DNA of 11,475 bases, from the NCBI GenBank assembly GCA_964446285.1, contig CAYUNT010000150.1:1-11475 (forward strand), read 5' to 3'. A program made the position numbers and the translations under genes. Of this stretch, positions 7,145-11,475 are shown in pieces; position 1 is the first letter of the stretch; each line of letters starts with the position of its first letter. This stretch comes from CAYUNT01 sp964446285 (lineage in GTDB: Bacteria; Sumerlaeota; Sumerlaeia; SLMS01; CAYUNT01). Under the pieces are notes generated by a model. The model was given only the letters and a program-made list of their open reading frames with translations, did not search any database and had not been told where the DNA came from.

Positions 7145-9037
7145 ATGAATTCCTCCCGGTTGTTTCGACAGGCGGCTGTAGTGGCCGCGCTCATGGTGGC
7201 GCTTGCCACCACCGCTGTTGCTCAGACGCTTAGTGTGCGCGACGCAAGTGCCGCGCCCAATGCCGTGGCAACAGTTGATGTGGTAATCAAAAATGCTCCT
7301 GCGGGCGTTGCGGGCTTGAACTTTACTCTGCAATTGCCGCAAGGCAACACGGTGGCTTTGTTTGATAGCGCCGCCGGTCCTCTTGTGACAATGCCCAGCG
7401 GTTTTTCAACGGGATGGGCAGTCGAGGAAAACGTGGTCAGTCCCACTGAACTTCGCGCCGTAATTTATAATACGCAGAATCCAGTGGCGGGTTTGGGGCA
7501 GATTGACTCCAACGGCATCGTGATTGCGCAGGTGAAAGTCACCATCAGCGGCACGGCTGGCCCGGGCCAGACGGTTGCTCTGAGCATTGACAATTCGGTT
7601 ACGCCCGCCAATCCGTCCGACCAGAGCAGCATCCGCATCCGCAAGACGGCATTCTCCGATACGACAGGCGTCTCCATCGGCCACTCGGGCGGACCAAATG
7701 ACATGGTTACGGTTGGCTCGCCCGCCACGATAACCGCTCTGCGTCCGGCTGACGTTTTTGTGGACCTGTCCTCGGGAAGCGGCGCTGCTTTCGCCAACGG
7801 TTGGAGCCTCTATCAGATTTATCCTATCTTCCAACTCAACCAGGCCGCGCGGGCGCTCGATTCCGCCGCGCCGGGTTTGGGCGTAAAAACGTTCTTCGGC
7901 AACTCAGTGGGCGAAGTCCTCTTTGATATTGCCGCCTCGTTGTGGAACAGCCCGAACTCTATTATTCCCAAGTCGGTGGTTCAGGATCCTAACAACCTGG
8001 TCCGCGTTCGCTTCCAGGTGGGAACGACCGAAGTTAACGCGGACAATGTGCCGCGGTTCCGCCTGCGCCTGAATGCAACAGACGATACGTATGCGCAGAT
8101 ACTCGAAATTCAGTCCTCGGCCGATGACCGTCTGGTCACCTCGGGCAACGGACGCCTGGGGCCTGCCGCCGGAGCGCCGAAAAACCTCGATGTATTCCTG
8201 ATGCCTCCGGACGCCGTTCGCAACGATATCCCATCCGCCGCCTATAATGGCTACAAGTTGTCGCTGGATGCCATCAACGACGTTCGCCCTGAAAATAGCT
8301 ACGTCAACGCACCCGAAGGCAGCGAGTTGTATCTGGGTGCAGTGGAAGTAAAAAGCGCCGCCGTTGACCTCGGCACGGCCACTCCGGTGGCGAACGCGGT
8401 GTGGGATTTTACCGATTCTCAGGATGATCCGCAAGGCTGGGCGATACTTCCGCCCAATGATTATACGGGCACCTTCCCCAGCTATTTGGGTTATGCCTAC
8501 GATCCGCCCACTCCTCCCCACTGGGGCGAGTTCGTATCAACGGTTATTTCGAGCGCGGACAACGGCCTGATCCACCGCATTCCTTCTACTGCCCCAACGA
8601 ACTGGCAGCAGGAGAATTACGGATACCGCAACTGGCAGTCGCCCGAGTTCACGCTTACCCCGGGCCAGCTCTACTGCCTGCGGGTGAAGGTTGCTTCGCC
8701 AGCCACAGACCCGATCACTGGCGAAGACCTCGATCCGGTCAAGAACCCTCATTGGCGCGTGCGCGTTTTCAGCACGATCGATTTCCAGTGGAACATCGAG
8801 TATATCATGACGAAGAAGAAAGAGGATACCTCTCTGGCGGCGACGCCGGAAGGCAAAGAATACCTCGTTTTCTTCGAGTATCCGGCAGCGATGAACGCAA
8901 CCTCCAAGGTGCAGATCGCGTTCGAAATCGTCAACTTGGCTACGCACATTCGCGACAATCAGGACTCCAACCCTTACGGCGCAATCGTGCTAAAGAAGGC
9001 CGAAGTTCTCGCCGTATCGAAGCCCGCCGGGCTGTAA
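7145..9037 (+). CDS. exported protein with cohesin-like domain and duplicated C-terminal modules
   Basis: The product is 630 residues and is predicted to be exported: basic start (MNSSRLFRQ), hydrophobic residues 10-24 and a likely signal peptidase site AVA|QT near residue 26. Residues about 27-200 look like a cohesin-type beta sandwich (TLSVRDASAAPNAVATVDVV, then AGLNFTLQLP), the fold that binds dockerins in cellulosomes and occurs widely in bacterial surface proteins. The rest seems to be two diverged copies of one module. Copy A runs from Trp220 (NGWSLY) through LVRVRFQV and FRLRL to LYLGAVEVKS (396-404). Copy B runs from Trp432 (QGWAIL) through LYCLRVKV and WRVRVF to YGAIVLKKAEVL (611-622). 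No catalytic motif, dockerin, membrane anchor or sorting signal is visible. A structural or carbohydrate-binding role outside the cytoplasm is inferred. It has its own promoter candidate and terminator, so it looks monocistronic. Confidence 0.8.
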   Translation: MNSSRLFRQAAVVAALMVALATTAVAQTLSVRDASAAPNAVATVDVVIKNAPAGVAGLNFTLQLPQGNTVALFDSAAGPLVTMPSGFSTGWAVEENVVSPTELRAVIYNTQNPVAGLGQIDSNGIVIAQVKVTISGTAGPGQTVALSIDNSVTPANPSDQSSIRIRKTAFSDTTGVSIGHSGGPNDMVTVGSPATITALRPADVFVDLSSGSGAAFANGWSLYQIYPIFQLNQAARALDSAAPGLGVKTFFGNSVGEVLFDIAASLWNSPNSIIPKSVVQDPNNLVRVRFQVGTTEVNADNVPRFRLRLNATDDTYAQILEIQSSADDRLVTSGNGRLGPAAGAPKNLDVFLMPPDAVRNDIPSAAYNGYKLSLDAINDVRPENSYVNAPEGSELYLGAVEVKSAAVDLGTATPVANAVWDFTDSQDDPQGWAILPPNDYTGTFPSYLGYAYDPPTPPHWGEFVSTVISSADNGLIHRIPSTAPTNWQQENYGYRNWQSPEFTLTPGQLYCLRVKVASPATDPITGEDLDPVKNPHWRVRVFSTIDFQWNIEYIMTKKKEDTSLAATPEGKEYLVFFEYPAAMNATSKVQIAFEIVNLATHIRDNQDSNPYGAIVLKKAEVLAVSKPAGL

Positions 9038-9074
9038 TCTGTCGCAGTTCCTCTCTAGTCTCCCGCCCACAATC

Positions 9075-9111
9075 GAACGGGCCGGGTTCAAACCCGGCCC
9101 GTTCTTTTTTT
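9075..9111 (+). terminator. rho-independent terminator of the cohesin-like gene
   Basis: GAACGGGCCGGGT (9075-9087) pairs perfectly with ACCCGGCCCGTTC (9092-9104), a 13-base-pair G+C-rich stem with a TCAA loop. It is followed directly by seven T residues (9105-9111) and begins 37 bases after the stop codon. This is a textbook terminator reading rightwards. Confidence 0.95.
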
Positions 9112-9216
9112 GCCCCACGTAGAAGGCAAAGGAGGCAAAGCAACAGCATGGCATAACAGCGTCCCATGAAAATGCTCAGGGGAAATGGAGAGCACGTATC
9201 CATTTCGCCGCAGAGC

Positions 9217-9247
9217 CGTGATGTCACGTCCGCATTCCCCTAGGGGA
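9217..9247. promoter_or_regulatory. two palindromes upstream of the kelch gene promoter
   Basis: CGTGA-TG-TCACG (9217-9228) and the perfect 12-base palindrome TCCCCTAGGGGA (9236-9247) have centres 19 bases apart. The second ends 18 bases before the -35 element of the kelch gene promoter. This is a suitable place for an activator or dimeric regulator. Binding is only inferred. Confidence 0.3.
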
Positions 9248-9265
9248 TACCCCCCACGTTCTGAG

Positions 9266-9295
9266 TTGACATGGCATGGACATGGGAGATAAAAT
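9266..9295 (+). promoter_or_regulatory. sigma70 promoter of the kelch/thioredoxin-like gene
   Basis: TTGACA (9266-9271) is a perfect -35 box. After 18 bases, TAAAAT (9290-9295) matches the -10 consensus at five of six positions. Transcription would begin near 9302, giving a leader of about 47 nt. The promoter overlaps three copies of CATGG (9270, 9275, 9281) that could form part of an operator. Confidence 0.65.
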
Positions 9296-9348
9296 ATCTA
9301 TAGGAAAGGTAGAGATCGTCGGGGAATTTACCTAGAGAGTAATATAAT

Positions 9349-11079
9349 ATGCAACTTCGGAATTCTACACCAAGGAATTCCCGCGTTTCCGCAAATGCTT
9401 GCGCGGTAATTCGCCGCAACGCTCTGCCCAACGCGCCGCGCCTGTTTGCGTGCATAATTCTTTTGGCCTGTATTCTCCCACCCGGAAGGCTGCCCGCACA
9501 ACCCAGGATTGCGTGCGCCCCAGGAGCTTCTTCCGGAGCAGCACCGGCGGCACCGGCGGCACCGGCGGCAGCACCGGCGGCGGCAGGCGCCCCTCAGCTT
9601 TCCTGGCGCCAGGCCACTCCAATGCTTACAAGACGGCAGATGCATGGCGCGGCCGTCCTGGGGGATTATTTGTATGTATTCAGCGGAATCCAAGGAGATG
9701 ATCTCCCCACGGCCTCGGTGCAAAAGGCGCGAATCCGCGCGGACGGACAGCTCGATGCCTGGACGGAAACGACGCCTTTGCCCGCCAATCGAACCTACAT
9801 AGGCAATTCCACGCTGGTCCTGAATGATATTGTATATATCATCGGCGGCGATGTGGAGCACACCGCGCAATGCCATACAACGGCCATCTGGTCGCGCCCC
9901 GGTCCCGACGGAAATCTGGAACCCTGGTCCGAATCCCCACCGTTTGGCACCAAGGGCATCACTTGCATGCCGGTCGTTTCGACCCAGGGATTTCTGCACG
10001 TAATTGGCGGATATACCGAGGCAAAACAACCGACCCACGTTGTGATTTCCGGCGTGCTGGACGCCGATGGTCGAATTATTGGATGGGAGATGGGGCCTTC
10101 GCTGCCAATACCGCTTTGGTTTCATAACGCGGCGGTGCTGGGCGGACAAGCGTGGGTATGGGGCGGACTCGGCGGACCCAAGCGCGAGTCGGCATCGGAC
10201 CGCGTTTTTCACGCGCCCGTGCTGAGCACCGGACGGCTGGGCGCCTGGGAGGAAGACACTTCGTTCATGCCTGCGGCATACTACAGCGCCGCTATGGGCA
10301 CTGCTGGCCCGTTCCTGATGTCATTTTGCCCGCGGCAGCCTTCTTCCGACCCCACGACCGACGTATGGTTCGCCCCGGTTACGCCCAAGGGACTTGGCGG
10401 CTGGAACCGGGTGACCACGGACATCCCGGCGAAACTCTATATCTCCGTTGCGGCGGATTACAGGCGCGGGCGCGTTTATATCCCGGGCGGACGGATGAAT
10501 TCGGGCGAAGGCGATGAAAATGTGGACAACCGCGTGTATTTCATCGAACTGTCGCCCTCGATGCGGCGCGCGGCCGAAAGCCGCTGGACCGCTGCCACTC
10601 CGGCGGCGCCGCCCGCCGCGGCAGGTCCTGCCGGAAGCACACCGGTTCCCGCAGCCACTTCGGCCGCTGTGGAGGAGGCTGCCGCGCAGGGGGGAGGAGG
10701 AGCCTCAGCGGGCCTGACGTATCTGGCCCAGGCGCAACTAAGCAAAGATGCCGTCGATGGATTCATGCCATTCGGACTCGCCAGGCAAGTTGCCGTTGGG
10801 CCGCCGTCAAAACCCATGCTTTTGTATTTCAATCTCGAGACGGTTCGTGCGTGCCAGGATCAGAAAAATCTTCTGTCGGATGCGCAATTCAAACCGCTGG
10901 TGACACAGGCCGCGTTTGCGTGGGTAAGCGTCAAGGAATGGCCGCAATTGGCGCAGCAGGTGGGCATTTACCGGGTTCCCACCTGGGTGATTTACGACTC
11001 GCGCGGATACGAGCGGGGCCGATTTTCTGGAGTTCTCACCCCGGCGCAACTGGCCGCAGGAATCGCCGCGTATCGTTAG
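9349..11079 (+). CDS. exported kelch-propeller protein with degenerate thioredoxin-like C-terminus
   Basis: This 576-residue protein is probably exported. A hydrophobic stretch (LFACIILLACILPPG, about residues 32-46) follows a basic N-region. Cleavage could be after LPA near residue 51, or LLAC could act as a lipobox. An Ala/Pro-rich spacer follows. Six kelch-like units begin near residues 105, 159, 213, 265, 319 and 374, a regular period of about 54. They carry motifs such as YLYVFSG, IVYIIGG, FLHVIGG and VYIPGG and 'DG-L--W' turns, consistent with a six-bladed beta propeller. After a second Ala/Pro linker (about 400-455), the end resembles a thioredoxin fold: KPMLLYFN, then VRAC at 499-502, and the cis-proline region YRVPTWVIYDSRG with Pro544. 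Val499 replaces the first cysteine of the usual CxxC, so ordinary disulphide exchange is unlikely. The start has only a weak GAGAG site 9 bases upstream. The ligand is unknown; a binding or scaffolding role is inferred. Confidence 0.8.
   Translation: MQLRNSTPRNSRVSANACAVIRRNALPNAPRLFACIILLACILPPGRLPAQPRIACAPGASSGAAPAAPAAPAAAPAAAGAPQLSWRQATPMLTRRQMHGAAVLGDYLYVFSGIQGDDLPTASVQKARIRADGQLDAWTETTPLPANRTYIGNSTLVLNDIVYIIGGDVEHTAQCHTTAIWSRPGPDGNLEPWSESPPFGTKGITCMPVVSTQGFLHVIGGYTEAKQPTHVVISGVLDADGRIIGWEMGPSLPIPLWFHNAAVLGGQAWVWGGLGGPKRESASDRVFHAPVLSTGRLGAWEEDTSFMPAAYYSAAMGTAGPFLMSFCPRQPSSDPTTDVWFAPVTPKGLGGWNRVTTDIPAKLYISVAADYRRGRVYIPGGRMNSGEGDENVDNRVYFIELSPSMRRAAESRWTAATPAAPPAAAGPAGSTPVPAATSAAVEEAAAQGGGGASAGLTYLAQAQLSKDAVDGFMPFGLARQVAVGPPSKPMLLYFNLETVRACQDQKNLLSDAQFKPLVTQAAFAWVSVKEWPQLAQQVGIYRVPTWVIYDSRGYERGRFSGVLTPAQLAAGIAAYR
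9541..9579 (+). repeat. in-frame 9-bp repeats encoding an Ala/Pro linker
   Basis: GCACCGGCG occurs three times in perfect tandem (9541-9567), then once more after an extra GCA (9571-9579). Each copy encodes Ala-Pro-Ala in the linker between signal peptide and propeller. Copy-number change would alter linker length without shifting the frame. Confidence 0.85.
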
Positions 11080-11111
11080 GGGCCAGGAACGGTTCAAAGT
11101 GCGGGAAAAAT

Positions 11112-11172
11112 CTTGGGCGAGACGCCCAAGCCACCGGGAATGTTGGGCAAGATGCCCAAGCCACCAGAGATT
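11112..11172. repeat. two tandem 30-bp hairpin repeats (GQDAQAT type)
   Basis: Two copies with a 30-base period (11113-11142 and 11143-11172) share the core TTGGGC-RAGAY-GCCCAAGCCACC. Each folds into TTGGGC/GCCCAA. In copy 1 the next pair inward is G-C (11119/11123) and in copy 2 it is A-T (11149/11153), leaving an AGA triloop in both, so the change is compensatory. Read in one plus-strand frame the copies give GRDAQAT and GQDAQAT, a type of intergenic repeat I recall from PVC-group genomes. They lie 32 bases after the kelch gene stop codon. Confidence 0.8.
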
Positions 11173-11193
11173 TTCGGATAGGCTCTTCGTGAC

Positions 11194-11232
11194 AAAAACA
11201 AGAATCCCCCGAGGCTTGTGCTTCGGGGGATT
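11194..11232 (-). terminator. terminator of the tRNA unit, possibly bidirectional
   Basis: AATCCCCCGAGGC (11203-11215) pairs with GCTTCGGGGGATT (11220-11232), 13 pairs including one G-U, with a TTGT loop. On the minus strand the stem is followed by TTCTTGTTTTTGT (five consecutive T at 11198-11194), so it should end the tRNA transcript. It starts 31 bases beyond the tRNA-Gly 3' end. On the plus strand only ATTATTG follows, so it may also weakly end the kelch gene transcript. Confidence 0.8.
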
Positions 11233-11263
11233 ATTGAAATCTGAGGTGCGGATTGGGATTTTG

Positions 11264-11339
<76 letters not shown>

Positions 11340-11421
11340 TCGTTCTCCGCTTCGCTGAATCGAGAGGGGGCAAGAAACGCTCCGCACTCGCATCGCGAAA
11401 ACGGCACTGGAAGATGAAACA

Positions 11422-11475
11422 TGGTGGAGCGGAGGAGATTCGAACTCCCGACCCCAGCGTTGCGAACGCTGTGCT
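11422..11475 (-). tRNA. tRNA-Ala (anticodon CGC), 5' part beyond the window
   Basis: The minus strand shows the 3' two-thirds of a tRNA: anticodon stem CAGCG/CGCTG around TTCGCAA (anticodon CGC, reading GCG), variable loop GGGTC, T-arm GGGAG-TTCGAAT-CTCCT, 3' acceptor strand CCGCTCC, discriminator A and encoded CCA (11422-11424). The 5' acceptor strand and most of the D-arm fall outside the window. It is upstream of tRNA-Gly in the same orientation. Confidence 0.93.

Noticed and set aside
9081..9100. GGGTTCAAACCC resembling a tRNA T-arm
   Set aside because: No D-arm, anticodon arm or acceptor stem surrounds it. The symmetrical 13-bp stem followed by seven T identifies it as a terminator.
11112..11172. 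CRISPR array
   Set aside because: There are only two directly adjoining hairpin copies with no unique spacers between them and no cas genes.
10851..11192. 113-residue plus-strand frame ending in GRDAQAT/GQDAQAT
   Set aside because: It is an out-of-frame reading of the kelch gene end and of the intergenic hairpin repeats; the repeats explain the apparent peptide motif.

Overview
This window has about 57% G+C by eye and appears to come from a Gram-negative-type bacterium that exports large multidomain proteins. No ribosomal or other marker gene is present, so taxonomy is weakly supported. The style of the exported proteins (C25 peptidase with CARDB-like domains, cohesin-like protein, kelch protein with a thioredoxin-like tail) and a short intergenic hairpin repeat that would read as 'GQDAQAT' in one frame resemble uncultured PVC-group, Hydrogenedentota or Sumerlaeota genomes. 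That placement is an inference, not an identification.

Layout. Positions 2-46 may hold the last codons of an upstream gene. Positions 202-5706 (+) encode an exported 1834-residue gingipain-type (C25) cysteine peptidase with a conserved His/Cys pair and a long tail of CARDB-like beta-sandwich domains. It ends at a strong two-tier hairpin terminator. Positions 5900-6685 (-) encode a cytosolic HAD-family phosphatase that converges on the peptidase gene. From a divergent promoter region (6686-7144), with a candidate sigma70 promoter on each strand, the HAD gene runs left and a cohesin-like exported protein (7145-9037, +) runs right. The rightward transcript would carry a leader of about 290 nt containing a good hairpin. 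The cohesin-like gene ends at a textbook terminator (9075-9111). Then come two short palindromes and a good promoter (9266-9295), followed by an exported six-unit kelch-propeller protein with a C-terminal thioredoxin-like domain that lacks one of the two redox cysteines (9349-11079, +). The right end holds two tandem 30-bp hairpin repeats, a hairpin terminator that serves the minus strand, tRNA-Gly(TCC) and a tRNA-Ala(CGC) cut by the window edge.

The genes look like separate transcription units, each with its own promoter or terminator signals, rather than one operon. Three of the four proteins are predicted to be exported, so this is a small secretome neighbourhood. A direct functional link between the peptidase, the cohesin-like protein and the kelch protein is not shown by the sequence. 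I did not find a clear defence system, mobile element or CRISPR array. The most interesting items are the covarying hairpin repeat, the degenerate thioredoxin-kelch fusion, the gingipain-like protein without a recognisable type IX sorting domain, and the structured leader of the cohesin-like gene.
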